A stretch of DNA of 64,000 nt, taken from contig JAVGVS010000017.1 in assembly GCA_032718565.1 (NCBI GenBank), positions 3,815,899-3,879,898 on the forward strand. Reading direction: 5' to 3'. How positions within the stretch are numbered: position 1 is the first letter of the stretch; every line of letters starts with the position of its first letter. Position numbers and translations under genes: made by a program. This DNA comes from Distichodus sexfasciatus (lineage: Eukaryota > Chordata > Actinopteri > Characiformes > Distichodontidae). Shown here in pieces: positions 12,001-19,699 of the stretch. Below the pieces are notes generated by a model. It was not told the origin of the DNA. It was given only the letters and a program-made list of their open reading frames with translations, and did not search any database.

Positions 12001-15000
12001 CTGGCCAGCTGTTCCTCAGCCTTGACATGACAGGAGAAAGAGAAGGAAAAATACTGTGTGAAATAATACTTATAATAGGACCCTGGTGTTTAAGCTCATG
12101 AAAAGCTTAACTACTTTATAGTAAATAACTTTCTACTAGTGATGAAAAATCCTAAATTATTACAAAAGCTCATATTTTTCTCTCTTCACCAAGACATTTT
12201 AAACAGCATATTTTAAACTTTACTTCTGTGTTTCTCGTTGGTGTTCAGTTGGCACAAGTGGCATTTGATAGGCTACTAAGCCCACGCGGCACATAGTCAG
12301 CTGCAAGGTGGAGTTTGAGGTTGGAGTCCAGCCTGGCAAAAATGGAAACAAGAACCGTTGTCCAAATTGATAAAAAATTATGACACTGAAAGGCAAAACA
12401 AATTGCCCGCACACAAATCACCCCAAATCATATCACCCCAACACATATCACCCCAACACAAATCACCCCAAATCATATCATCCCAACACAAATTACCCCA
12501 ACTCAAATCACCACAACACAAATCACCCCAAATCATATCATCCCAACACAAATTACCCCAACTCAAATCACCACAACACAAATCACCCCAAATCATATCA
12601 CCCAAAACATATCACTAACACAAATCACCCCAATCATATCATCCCAACACAAATTACCTAACTCAAATCACCACAACACAAATCACCCCCAAATCATATC
12701 GTCCCAACACAAATCACCCCAACTCAAATCACCACAACACAAATCACCCCAACTCAAATCACCACAACACAAATCACCACAGATCAAAGCACCTTAACTT
12801 GAATCACCCCAAATCAAAAGAAGCACCTAACTCAAATCACCACAACACAAATCACCCCAAATCATATCACCCCCAACTTCAATCACCCCCCAAATCATAT
12901 CACCCCAACACAAATCACCCCAAATCAAAGCACCCCAGATCAAAGCACCCTAACTCAAATCACCCCAAATCAAAGCACCTAACTCAAATCCTACAACCTA
13001 CAAATCACCCCAAATCATATCACTCCAACACAAATCATCCACCAACACAAATCCACCCAACTCAAATCACCCCAGATCAAGCACCTAACTCAAATTACAC
13101 AAATCAAACACCTAACTCCAAATCACACAACTAAATCACCCCAAATCATATCACTCCAACACAAATCATCACAACACAAATCACCCCAACTCAAATCACC
13201 CCAAATCAAAGCACCCTAACTCAAATCACCCCAAATCAAAGCACCCTAACTCAAATCACCACAACACAAATCACCACAACTCAAATCACCCCAAATCATA
13301 TCACTCCAACACAAATCATCACAACACAAATCACCTAACTAAATCACCCCAACTCAAATCACCCCAAATCAAGCACCTAACAAATCACTTTAAATCAAAA
13401 GAACCCTAACTCAAATCACCCACAACACAAATCACCCCAAATCATATGTCAACACAAATCACCCCAACTTGAATCACCACAACACAAATCACCCCAACTC
13501 AAATCTGCCCCAAATCAAAGCACCCTAACTCCGTCACCCCCAAATCAAAGCACCCTACTCCAAATCACCTACCAAGCACAAATGCTTCAAATCATATCAC
13601 TCCAACACAAATCATCACAACACAAATCACCCCAATTTGAATCACCACAACACAAATCACCCCAACTCAAATCTTCCCAAATCAAGCATCCTAACTCAAA
13701 GCACCCCAACACAAATCACCCCCAAATCATATCATCCCTACAAATCATCACAACACAAATCACCCCAACTCCAAAGCACCCCACAACACAAATCACCCCA
13801 ACTCAAATCACCCCAGATCAAAGCACCCCAACTCAAAGCACCCCAACACAAAGCACCCCAAACCAAAGCACCCCAACACAGATCACCCCAACTCAAATCA
13901 CCACAATACAAATCACCACAACACAAATCACCCCAAATCATATCACTCCAACTCAAATCATCACAACACAAATCACCCCAACACAGATAACCCCAACACA
14001 AATCACCCCAAATCAAAGCACCCCAAATCAAAGCACCCCAACACGGATTTCCCCAAATCAAAGCACCCCAATGCAAATCACCACAACACAAATCACCACA
14101 ACACAAATCCGCTCAACTCAACATATATCACTCCAACACAAATCACCACATCTCTAATCACCACAACACAAATCACCACAACACAAATCCCCTAACACAA
14201 ATCACCCTTATCCAGATGACCACAACACAAATCACCCCAACACAAAACACCCTAAAACAAATCAGCCCAACCCACACTGAGCCTCACCGCTGCTGTTGTT
14301 ATTGTACATATTAACCATATTTCCAGTGAATCAGCACATTGGGGGAGAGTAAGAGTTTGGGGTTTATGATCACGACTCCCTCGGGCCTTGCCGGGATCTA
14401 CTGCACACTGGATTATGGATAAAACATGTTTAAAATACACATCATGAAACCACAATGTTCAAACACACACACACACACACACTGTCCATTCAAGAGTGAA
14501 GCTCCCATAGCACACATCTTTGTCTACAGAGAATGATGACGGAGAGAAAATATGCAAGAAAACCTCTTTCTCTCTCCATCTTTCTGTCTCTCTGCCCTAC
14601 TCTCTCTCTCTCTCTCTCTACACAGACTCTCCATCTCTCTCTCTTTCTCTCTCCATCTTTCTGTCCTTTTTACTCTCTCCTTCTCTTCTTCTCTACCTAG
14701 ACTCACTCTCTCCCCCAGACACCTCCTCACCTTTTTCTCTCTCCTTTTCTCCTTCATTCACACACACACAATCATTCTATCTCTCCCTCTTTCTCCATTC
14801 TCTCTCTGTTCTCAGACTCTAACTCTGCCTCTCTCTTTTGTCTCCTACTTCTCCTCACCGCTTGTGTGTGCGTGTGTGTGTCAGGTTGTTTGGAGCTGGA
14901 TCTGAACGGGATGCTGCGTCCAGTGAAGTGTGTGGAGAAGTGCAGAGTGGAGCAGCTGTGTCAGCCTCGTGAGGAGCTGGTGTCTCTGTTTCAGCAGAAG

Positions 15001-16882
15001 ACAGTGAAGGGCTGGTGGCCGTGTGTGTGTGACAAACAGGGGGAGAAGATCCTAGCAGTGAGTTGCACACACACACACACACCAGTGTAAAGTGATAAAT
15101 ATGTTTCATACACAGCACCTCTGTCTAATTTTCTCTTTCTATCTTTCTTTCCCCCCCCTTTTCTTTCTTACCCCATTTATCTTTCTTTCCATCTTTCTTT
15201 CTCTCCCCCTCTCTTTCCCTCTCTCTTTTTCTTTCTGCCCCATTTCTCCCTTTTTCCTCTCCCTCTTTGTCTTTTGATCCCTTTCCCACCCTCCCCTCTC
15301 TCTGTTCTATGTCCCTTTTTCTCTCCCTCTTTCTTTTTACGACCCCCTTTTCCTCGCTCTCTCCCTCTCCTTTCCACCCTCTTTCTCCCTGTCCCTCTCT
15401 CTCTGTCTCTCTCTCTCTCTCTCCCTCCATCTGCAGGGGAAGGTGGAGATGTCTCTGGAGATTGTGTGTGAGCAGGAGCAGGAAGAGAGGCCTGCCGGTT
15501 TGGGCAGAGACGAACCCAACATGAACCCTCACCTGGAGGAGCCAAAGTGAGCACACACCTCACAAAACACACACACACACACACACACACACTACACACA
15601 CACACTACATACTACACAGAAACATCGCACTATACACACAGCCTTTTCAAGATAAATAGCCAATCAGTCGATTCAGCAAGAGTCACAGTTCCCTTCTCCT
15701 GCCAAATTGAAATCAAACCATTTCAGTTGGCCATTGACTTTTAATATTAAATATAATTTTAGAAAACTCTTTGAAGCCACAAATCACACAAAATAAACCC
15801 AGAGAAATTAACCTTGCCATTCGTCCGTGAAACCCGTCATTCTCATTAGACCTGTTTGATTTTAGAAAGCACATTGTGACGTTTGCTAAATCAAAACAGT
15901 CAATTAAAGTTACACCATTAAATAAAGTACTGAAAAAGGTCATTATGTTCTGCATAAAGCCAAAAAAAAAGTCTATACACCGTCGTAAAAATGGAGATTA
16001 ATTAAATAGGATTTGTGGATATGTAATTTTAGCTCATGGCGTTATATTAAGTCCAACATATCCCAGTATAAAACTGTAAAATTGTCATATTTTTAATAGC
16101 TGTTTCAGTTGCAGTATAGACAGAGCAGAAGCTGCTCCATCAGCATTACTTCCCAAATCCCATCCCGCTACTCTTTCTTATTCACTAAAATCCCGCCTCA
16201 TATTCTTATTCACCTTCAGAAAGAAATATGGCAGGAAATAACATTTGATAAGTGAATTATGATTTATTTTCACTCGTTCTTCTCAGGCGACCAGAGACAT
16301 CCTTCCTGTGGTTCTCCTCCCCATACAAAACGCTGAAGTTCATCTTGTGGCGGAGGTTCAAATGGCTCATCCTGGCTTTCATCCTTCTCTTCTTCATCCT
16401 CCTCTTCCTAGGAGTCTTCCTCTACTCCTTCCCAGTAAGCCCTGGCCATGTGTGTGTATGTGTGTGCCTGTGTGCAGTTACTGGGTGGCAATTTTACCGA
16501 TGAAAGGCTAGACTTAGTGTGTAAATAGCCTGTGTCTCTGATCGTATTTCAGGAATGTGGCTTGCCTTATTCAAAATTGCACCTGGATCAAATATTTCTC
16601 TCTCTGACACACACACACACATACACACAAACACACACTCACACATACACATACACACACACATTTAGAGTTGGGAAGCTTACTATAGACATACGCACAC
16701 TGTTGTGGTTAGAAGGCCCTACTTTCGCTCATGCTCCAGTCCAGCTCTTCGGTTGGTGAGTTTAAGGAGGATTATGTCCATCTCTTGTCACTCGAGTGAC
16801 CTGTGTGCTGTTTGTCTTGCAGAACTATGCTGCTATGAAGATGGTTGGGCCGTTCAGCGGAATGGGAAAAGGGAATCAATGA
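1..16882 (+). CDS. dysf: Dysferlin-type ferlin, 3' part of gene (13 exons, C2F to C-terminus)
   Basis: Ferlins are tail-anchored proteins with several C2 domains that act in calcium-dependent membrane fusion; dysferlin serves sarcolemma repair. The joined exons are 1-30, 608-699, 1046-1216, 2924-3066, 7452-7591, 8195-8283, 8374-8469, 8752-8893, 10378-10477, 14885-15057, 15437-15546, 16287-16434 and 16823-16882. They total 1494 nt, an open frame of 497 residues plus TGA with matching phases and GT/AG borders. Residues 1-95 or so form C2F, about 225-350 form C2G, the GWWP and RPAG/RDEPNMNP motifs of the ferlin C-terminal block follow, and residues 455-477 are a transmembrane helix preceded by WRRFK. 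YSPLQPDIEQ and the NYAAMK...GPFS tail favour dysferlin over myoferlin, although HEENKQKTDVHYRS is also myoferlin-like. The 5' portion (roughly three quarters of a usual ~2000-residue ferlin) lies upstream of the window. The ferlin call is near certain; the paralogue is about 75 percent certain. Confidence 0.93.
31..607 (+). other. dysf intron with a short tandem repeat
   Basis: This intron separates the C2F exons. Apart from the 20-bp-type minisatellite at 339-488 and an A/T-rich stretch at 505-560, no feature is recognised. Confidence 0.7.
339..488. repeat. Minisatellite, acatttcaggaaacacaacg-type units
   Basis: Degenerate tandem copies of a unit near 18-20 bp (acatttcaggaaacacaa with variants such as gacattccaaaaaacacaac) occur about seven times. 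The strand is A/C-rich. Confidence 0.75.
608..699 (+). CDS. dysf: dysf exon: C2F domain, CDPYVKITLGKK segment
   Basis: The acceptor is cactcag and the donor is gtaagt at 700. The exon continues NGK into CDPYVKITLGKK and ends EPVFGK, with the last Lys codon split (phase 2). CDPY is the hallmark second loop-1 motif of C2 domains, with Asp as a probable calcium ligand. Confidence 0.93.
1046..1216 (+). CDS. dysf: dysf exon: C2F domain, loop 3
   Basis: Acceptor tttaag, donor gtaagg at 1217. The exon encodes MFELTCSLPLEKDLKI, then YDYDMLSKDEKIGET and DLENRFLSRY. The Asp residues of YDYDMLSKDE form the third calcium-binding loop of C2F. The exon has higher GC content and more G/C-ending codons than its flanks, as expected for coding sequence. 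An in-frame stop lies just inside the next intron, so splicing is required. Confidence 0.94.
1457..1583. mobile_element. Short palindromic MITE (GGGTGCGTTTCCCAAAAGCA ends)
   Basis: The left end gggtgcgtttcccaaaagca is mirrored at the right end by ttttgggaaacgcaccc. The arms continue with ...tagttgctaac / gttagcaacta. A diverged relative lies at 24,230-24,434, so this is a dispersed family. No coding capacity. The target duplication is not evident. Confidence 0.75.
1708..1792. repeat. Dispersed repeat fragment shared with 5498-5596
   Basis: The stretch around cttgtcagtgatccatgagg followed by gacaaaa...attgtaatcaagg recurs in the same orientation at 5498-5596. The family is unidentified. Confidence 0.5.
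2118..2290 (-). mobile_element. SINE-B: tRNA-derived SINE, minus orientation
   Basis: Read on the minus strand it begins GTGTTGGTAGCCTAGTGGTA and contains GGGTTCGAATCTGACC, that is, an A-box-like and a B-box-like pol III promoter at tRNA spacing, with a plausible anticodon-type stem. The tail (agagcaacttgcatttcctaa on the plus strand) matches the common fish SINE tail seen also at 17,757 and 38,090. It lies inside a dysf intron. A working tRNA gene is unlikely because the body continues past the tRNA region. Confidence 0.7.
2448..2710. mobile_element. Inverted-repeat MITE (catttttcacattaaaac ends)
   Basis: The left end catttttcacattaaaacc is mirrored at the right end by tttttaatgtgaaaaatg. 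The arms extend roughly 30 bp on each side with A/T-rich mismatches. A similar terminal motif (ggttttaacattaaaaatga) occurs near 19,877. No coding capacity. Confidence 0.55.
2924..3066 (+). CDS. dysf: dysf exon: linker after C2F (NQWRDQL)
   Basis: The acceptor is tgcttag. A second AG two bases later would give the wrong frame, so 2924 is chosen. The exon encodes AGVNQWRDQLKPTQLLQRL and ends at donor GTCAGT, phase 1. NQWRDQL is a conserved ferlin linker motif. Confidence 0.92.
3621..3849 (-). mobile_element. SINE-A copy, minus orientation
   Basis: This is the most abundant repeat of the window. On the minus strand the family begins GGGGCAGTTGGTGGTGTAAC, has an A-box-like TGGTGTAACGGTTAGG and a B-box-like GGTTCGAATCC, and ends in aatcactcactttc. 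This copy shows all parts (tail gtgagtgattgtcattgtga at the left, head at the right). Confidence 0.8.
3926..4820 (-). mobile_element. Internally deleted hAT transposon with perfect 8-bp TSD
   Basis: The element begins TAGTGTTGCGTGGGTCGGC and ends GGTCGACCCGTGCATCACTA, forming terminal inverted repeats. It is bounded on both sides by the same octamer ATACATAT (3918-3925 and 4821-4828), the 8-bp target duplication typical of hAT. GGGTC/GACCC motifs are reiterated near both ends. A hAT C-terminal coding remnant lies on the minus strand inside. At 895 bp it is far shorter than an autonomous hAT (about 3 kb or more) and cannot supply its own transposase. Confidence 0.88.
4475..4663 (-). pseudogene. 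hAT transposase remnant, C-terminal dimerisation region
   Basis: The minus-strand frame contains LPLLSMLARAVLCIPATSAS, SERAFSSAGRVLEARRNRL and PGTMDSILFLHS. The pattern of small residues IPATSASSERAFSSAG and the following R-N-L-P spacing is the hATC dimerisation motif of Ac/ZBED-type transposases. The reading frame lacks the DDE catalytic portion, so this is a fragment. It lies within the 3926-4820 element on the strand expected if that element runs in minus orientation. Confidence 0.85.
4888..5295. mobile_element. Palindromic MITE of about 400 bp
   Basis: The left arm (aggaaaacttcagtcaattt, tagctctagtgttc, ttcacaccctgtcga) is matched in reverse by the right arm (tcgacagggtgtgaa, gaacactagagcta, aattgacacaagttcttct). 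The arms meet near 5080. The arms have small indels, so this is not a recent insertion. No coding capacity. Confidence 0.75.
5498..5596. repeat. Dispersed repeat fragment shared with 1708-1792
   Basis: This is the second copy of the fragment described at 1708, with the same order of blocks (cttgtcagtgaaccatgagg, attcattgtaatcaagg) and a short extra segment. Confidence 0.5.
5640..6210. other. Apparently unique intronic sequence
   Basis: Apart from a short TG run at 5640-5655, no repeat or coding signal is recognised. Composition is balanced and contains several CpG-bearing words (gcgacgcaggcgaaaagatc, tcaatcgccgatatcggcgg), unlike the surrounding repeats, so it may be conserved intronic sequence. 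Confidence 0.35.
6221..6919. mobile_element. hAT-like MITE (CAGTGTTGGGGAA ends), full-length copy
   Basis: It starts caaagttgggaagtaactga and ends aattccccaacactg, an imperfect terminal inverted repeat. Internal blocks (ttctgattggtgctgaaatg, gcagctgtgagatgaagtcg, gatggaaggaagaatcgg) recur at 9490, 12,115, 28,826, 36,038 and, reversed, 37,798. No coding capacity is apparent. The hAT assignment rests on the terminal motif, since a clean 8-bp duplication is not seen here. Confidence 0.65.
7452..7591 (+). CDS. dysf: dysf exon: linker, LVPEHVETRPLYSPLQPDIEQ
   Basis: Acceptor tctgtag, donor gtacca at 7592. The exon encodes DEAKPPNPHTGGLEENLALH followed by VLRKEGLVPEHVETRPLYSP and ends PDIEQ, phase 0. 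It follows a 4.4-kb intron rich in mobile elements. Confidence 0.93.
8195..8283 (+). CDS. dysf: dysf exon: GRLQMWVDIFPKSLGPPGPP
   Basis: Acceptor gtttag, donor gtaagg at 8284, phase 2. The exon encodes GRLQMWVDIFPKSLGPPGPP and FNITPRKPNK. The PPGPPFNITPR motif precedes the C2G domain in dysferlin and myoferlin. Confidence 0.93.
8374..8469 (+). CDS. dysf: dysf exon: C2G domain, first strands and loop 1
   Basis: Acceptor tgcacag, donor gtacgt at 8470, separated from the previous exon by an intron of only 90 bp. The exon encodes FFLRCIIWNTSDVILDDVSV then TGERMSDIYVKG. Asp residues in ILDD and MSDIYVKG are likely loop-1 calcium ligands. Confidence 0.93.
8752..8893 (+). CDS. dysf: dysf exon: C2G domain core
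   Basis: Acceptor gtgctag, donor gtgaga at 8894. The exon encodes WMHGHEENKQKTDVHYRSLG, GEGNFNWRFLFPFHYLPAEQ and LCTIDKK, phase 0. KTDVHYRSLGGEGNFNWRF is among the most conserved stretches in ferlins. Confidence 0.94.
9066..9150. repeat. SINE-tail fragment
   Basis: The words acagcatttagtggacactc and ccttggagcaacttgggg belong to the widespread fish SINE tail (acatttagcagacgctcttatccagagc-like). It is strongly diverged. Confidence 0.4.
9490..9770. mobile_element. Partial hAT-like MITE (same family as 6221-6919)
   Basis: Blocks gtgtttctgattggtgttga, ggcagctgtgagatggagtc and aaatggaagcaaaatccgtg align with the central part of the 6221 copy. The ends are lost. Confidence 0.6.
10378..10477 (+). 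CDS. dysf: dysf exon: C2G domain, loop 3 (IWDNDKFSFDDY)
   Basis: Acceptor ctctgtag, donor gtaaga at 10478. The exon encodes EHFWSLDKAETKLPPKLIIQ and IWDNDKFSFDDYLG, phase 1. The Asp cluster in IWDNDKFSFDD is the third calcium-binding loop of C2G. Confidence 0.94.
10692..11449. mobile_element. MITE with GGGCCTGTTTAGAC / GTAAACCAAAGGCCC ends
   Basis: It begins gggcctgtttagacat and ends cttgtaaaccaaaggccc. The same type of ends is seen in a 152-bp copy at 52,798-52,949. It lies exactly where the split SINE-A breaks, which supports an insertion. Internal sequence is A/T-rich with a telomere-like run at 11,229-11,252. Confidence 0.55.
11229..11252. repeat. Interstitial telomere-like repeat
   Basis: The sequence reads taaccctagccctaaccc followed by taacc: about four units of the vertebrate telomere hexamer in CCCTAA orientation with one substituted unit. 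It lies inside the MITE at 10,692-11,449. Confidence 0.7.
11476..11666 (-). mobile_element. SINE-A copy, minus orientation
   Basis: It runs from tail gtgagtgattatttgtcatt to head ccaccaactgcccc. The B-box complement (ggattcgaacctgcaacctt) is intact. A small internal deletion removes part of the body between gcagctaacaac and cggccctgg. Confidence 0.75.
12115..12405. mobile_element. Partial hAT-like MITE (6221 family)
   Basis: Blocks gtttctcgttggtgttcagt, tggcacaagtggcatttgat and aaaatggaaacaagaaccgt match the family centre. The minisatellite at 12,411 begins right after this piece, so the tandem array may have grown within or against the element. Confidence 0.55.
12411..14272. repeat. 1.86-kb C/A-rich minisatellite (acaaatcacccca units)
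   Basis: More than 100 degenerate units of about 13-15 bp follow the pattern (aac/ac)(a/t)caaatcaccccaa, with subtypes aaatcatatcaccccaa, aactcaaatcaccacaa and aaatcaaagcaccccaa. Higher-order duplication is visible: a roughly 70-bp block is repeated back to back at 12,474-12,600. G is nearly absent from the plus strand, so the minus strand carries GGGG about every 14 bases. The array produces long open frames rich in Gln-Ile-Thr-Pro or Asn-His-Pro-Lys, which I regard as by-products of the repeat and not genes. Confidence 0.95.
14555..14852 (+). repeat. Polypyrimidine tract before dysf exon 14885
   Basis: Nearly 300 bp of CT-rich simple sequence (tctctctctctctctct blocks mixed with ccatctttctgtc) and a short CA run at 14,760 precede the acceptor at 14,884. 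Purines are rare on the coding strand. Confidence 0.9.
14885..15057 (+). CDS. dysf: dysf exon: end of C2G and KTVKGWWP motif
   Basis: Acceptor tgtgtcag, donor gtgagt at 15058. The exon encodes CLELDLNGMLRPVKCVEKC, later SLFQQKTVKGWWPCVCDK, and ends GEKILA, phase 0. KTVKGWWP is a ferlin signature after C2G. A 4.4-kb intron and a polypyrimidine tract of nearly 300 bp precede it. Confidence 0.93.
15126..15436 (+). repeat. Polypyrimidine tract before dysf exon 15437
   Basis: About 300 bp of almost pure C/T sequence fills most of the 379-bp intron and runs directly into the acceptor ctgcag. The complementary strand is a polypurine tract and gives spurious Arg/Glu/Lys-rich open frames. Confidence 0.92.
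15437..15546 (+). CDS. dysf: dysf exon: GKVEMSLEIV ... RDEPNMNP
   Basis: Acceptor ctgcag, donor gtgagc at 15547, phase 2. The exon encodes GKVEMSLEIVCEQEQEERPA and GLGRDEPNMNPHLEEPK. ERPAGxGRDEPNMNP is a conserved ferlin C-terminal motif. A CT-rich stretch of about 300 bp precedes the acceptor. Confidence 0.93.
15568..15620. repeat. (CA)n microsatellite
   Basis: CA dinucleotides run from 15,568 with brief interruptions (actacacac, actacatacta) to about 15,620, just after the donor of exon 15437-15546. Confidence 0.9.
16287..16434 (+). CDS. dysf: dysf exon: transmembrane anchor
   Basis: Acceptor cttctcag, donor gtaagc at 16435. The exon encodes RPETSFLWFSSPYKTLKFIL, WRRFKW and then a run of about 23 hydrophobic residues (LILAFILLFFILLFLGVFLY) ending SFP. 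This is the single C-terminal membrane helix of ferlins; the basic WRRFK flank is expected on the cytosolic side. Confidence 0.95.
16605..16665. repeat. (CA)n microsatellite in the last dysf intron
   Basis: Interrupted CA/TA dinucleotide repeats lie about 160 bp upstream of the terminal exon acceptor. Confidence 0.9.
16823..16882 (+). CDS. dysf: dysf terminal exon: NYAAMKMVGPFS plus short extension
   Basis: Acceptor cttgcag at 16822. The exon encodes NYAAMKMVGPFSGMGKGNQ and ends with TGA at 16880-16882. NYAAMK followed by PFS matches the dysferlin terminus as I recall it; mammalian dysferlin ends at PFS, so GMGKGNQ would be a seven-residue extension. The downstream 3' untranslated sequence starts at 16883. 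Confidence 0.9.
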   Translation, partial: NYAAMKMVGPFSGMGKGNQ

Positions 16883-17756
16883 GAAACATGCTTCCTCAGG
16901 GCATAATAGAGGATGTGGGTTTAAAGAAGAAAAAAGTCCAAGTCAATCACTTGCCAGCGCCTTACCAAATACGTCCCGACACCTTCGGCGCTCCATCGCT
17001 CCTCTGAGACTCTCCCCAGCTTCACATTTCACACCGCCTGTGCCATAGTGTGCATGTATATAAATATATATGCAGAATTCCCCTCTCCACTCCTATTTAT
17101 GTCTTTCACTGTGAGGGTGGAGCATTCAGGTTCAGAAAGTGAAAAGCCAGAGATTTGCACATTTGCAACTAGGCATGGGTCGCCAACCTTAAGCAAAAAT
17201 ATCACAGGTTGCTGGTATTGTGATTATAGCTTCAAAATGTGTTGTTTTCAAAAAAGAAATATGCTTTTTATCCATTGACCACAATCTTTTTTTTAAAAGA
17301 ACATATAGAATATTTGAGGAGAAGATGAAAAGAAATTTACCATAGCTGGCTTTATGGATGAGATCTAACCATGTTAACTTAAGGATTTAATGGCACTTAG
17401 CATCAACCAGATGTTATAGGCGCTACGTTTAACATTTATTCTTCTTTACCTCTGGGCAGAACGGACTGGGAACTGACAAACGGAAGTTTCAAACTGGATG
17501 TCCAGTAAAAACAAAATAACGCAAAAAGGACAAAAAATCTGTGTTTCATTTCGTGGACTCGTGTTCTGCGCTATATTTTCGCTGCAACTTGTTGTGTATC
17601 TGCTCAGAATCGGCGAGTTTGTTTGATTGCGTCTTAGTGATTAGTGATGGCAGATAAAACATTAAGTTGTGCCAGATCGAGGGATTCTGTCGGTGACACC
17701 AAAACAGCTTTTAATTTGCGTAGAGCTTTATACTAGCTACACATGACCTAAAACAT

Positions 17757-17815
17757 TTACATTTACAGCATTTAGCAGATGCTCTTTTCCAGAGCCACGT
17801 GCAGCAGTGCCTTGT
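17757..17815. repeat. SINE-tail fragment
   Basis: The words acatttacagcatttagcag and atgctcttttccagagcc match the common fish SINE tail that also ends SINE-B. The rest of the SINE is absent. Confidence 0.6.
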
Positions 17816-19678
17816 AAAGCTAGACTTAAACCAACAACTGTCATTAAAACTAAATTACCGCCAGCTAAGTTACTCATTTTCTGCGATTTCTGTTTGTTGA
17901 GCCACAGCAGCAGCATGACGGAAAATATGCTATTTTGAAACTTATTCAAACCTCGTTATGCCTAGAAACCGACCTATGCCTATTTGCAACTCTAAAGACA
18001 GACGCTGGCCACGGCTAGTTGAACTGTCTGGCTCAAAATGGCCAAAGATGCTCATGTGTTAACAGGAACTGAAATCTTAAGTAAGTTCAGTGTGTGTATT
18101 TATGTGTTTGTGTGTGAGCAGGGTGGAGCGCTGCATGACTACCTGTGTTTTTAATCACCTTGTGTGTGTGTGTGTGTGTTAGTGTGGTAGCTCTCACTTT
18201 TCAAGCTGGGGTAGTCAACCTTCTCTGCCTTTACTTCGACTCCTGCCTTTTATCTTTTCTCCCTTTAAACCCCTTTTTGTCACATCGTCTGTAAAAGCAG
18301 GACCTTTTCCCCGCCAGCTGTAGCCTTTACTTTCTAACTTCATTCAGAGAAAGACACACAGAGAAAGTCTCTTAGCAAATGAAAACATGAAATGTATTTG
18401 TTTAGTTTATTTCTGCTCCAGAATTATACAGTTCATTTCAGCTTTATTTATTAAGAGGCATTATATTATTTCGATCATTTAGATCATTATCATTTTGAAT
18501 GTGAAATAAATAAACTCAATTTAAACTCAAACTATGTTGGGGTGAAGTATATAATTTTAAAGGAGAAATAAATTGTATAAATTTATTTTCTTTGATTAAA
18601 TTAAATGAACTAATGCGTCACAGTATAGTTTTAGTTGTTGTTTCACCTCACAATTATTTTAAGACATAACTTTGCTCATTTCAAATACAATTGAAACAAG
18701 AGTATTTGCCGACGGCGTTTATTTTTATTTTTATCATTTTAAGTAAGTGTACAAGACCAAGAAATGGCCTAAATCATCTTATAATCTTAGTGAAGTAAGA
18801 GATAAACTAAACTCAATGTTTTCACTCGCTAACATTTTATTTCTGCTGTTTCTCATGTGTTTGACATTGACAGTAACAAGCATGGCAGTATCAGTGTGTA
18901 AACCCCACGGCCTGCTTTTCTTATGATAAGTGGTTTATGGTCTTTTATTTATTCCACTGGATCGAACTCAAACTTGGGTGTCACTGGAAGGAGTGGAACA
19001 GCTCTCTGTTACGTAATGCTGAACTTTACACACTTTTAAGCACTTAGCCAGCGTCACAAAGTGTCCCCATGAACAGGAAAGGTCAAGATAGCTGAGCTAA
19101 TCCCCGTCAGTCCCTACAGGTTTCCTGGAGTGTGTGCGCTTTGGCAAAAAAATAAAGAAAAGAGGAGCATTGATCCTCACATAGGCCTCATTGACCCGGA
19201 GGTGATGTGGAAGAGACTTAAAGGATGAAAGAAATAATGTAGGGAGAAGAAAGCTAGTTTTGTTTAATTTATCACCGTGAAATTGAAGATTTGTGCCGTT
19301 TTTTATAGCACTGTCCCGAAGCCTTATAATCTGAGTTTTAAAATACTTGAAATGCCTTATTTTGCCAGACAGTTCTTCTTATATGTATGTTCCTGCGTTT
19401 ATGCAGCCGAAGCCATGCTTGAAGGTGCCGTTTTGGTAAAGAATGCCTAGCAACTATGTTAATGCCTTGTTACCGTTACATGAAGACAATCCTGCCTGTT
19501 TTTTTTGTTGTTGTTTTTTTCATATTACTGCAACTACATCTCACCAAACGATGCACGTTATCGTGAAGCAGAATGTGATCTCACGCCTTATTGCTTGTGC
19601 CTTCTCATAAGAATGGATCTGCTGCGTTGAAGCCACTGTATCTGTTTACAAGTCATGTGTAAAACGTAGAAATATTCC

Positions 19679-19684
19679 AATAAA
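19679..19684 (+). promoter_or_regulatory. Candidate polyadenylation signal for dysf
   Basis: AATAAA is followed within 30 bp by a T/G-rich stretch (ggtattgtttttgg), as expected of a cleavage site. Use of this site would give a 3' untranslated region of about 2.8 kb. Earlier AATAAA words near 18,503 and 19,149 are alternatives. Confidence 0.35.
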
Positions 19685-19699
19685 GATATACTCTCTGGT

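Larger units (their letters stand above)
10478..14884 (+). other. dysf intron, 4.4 kb, with large minisatellite
   Basis: In order it contains a split SINE-A, a MITE with telomere-like repeats, a reversed SINE-A, a hAT MITE piece, a 1.86-kb C/A-rich minisatellite, a CA run at 14,464-14,482 and a CT-rich tract leading into the splice acceptor. These are listed separately. Confidence 0.85.

Noticed and set aside
12358..14157. Long open frames of 86-191 codons in both orientations across the C/A minisatellite (Gln/Ile/Thr/Pro-, Asn/His/Pro- or Trp/Gly/Asp-rich)
   Set aside because: They follow directly from the repeated unit, overlap in several frames and both strands, lie in an intron of dysf, and have no independent gene signal.
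12411..14272. CRISPR-like array
   Set aside because: Units are only about 14 bp, degenerate, without unique spacers, and the genome is a vertebrate's; it is a minisatellite.
15125..15605. Minus-strand frames of 142-143 codons rich in Arg, Glu, Lys and Gly
   Set aside because: They are the complement of the polypyrimidine tract and of a dysf exon; low complexity explains them.
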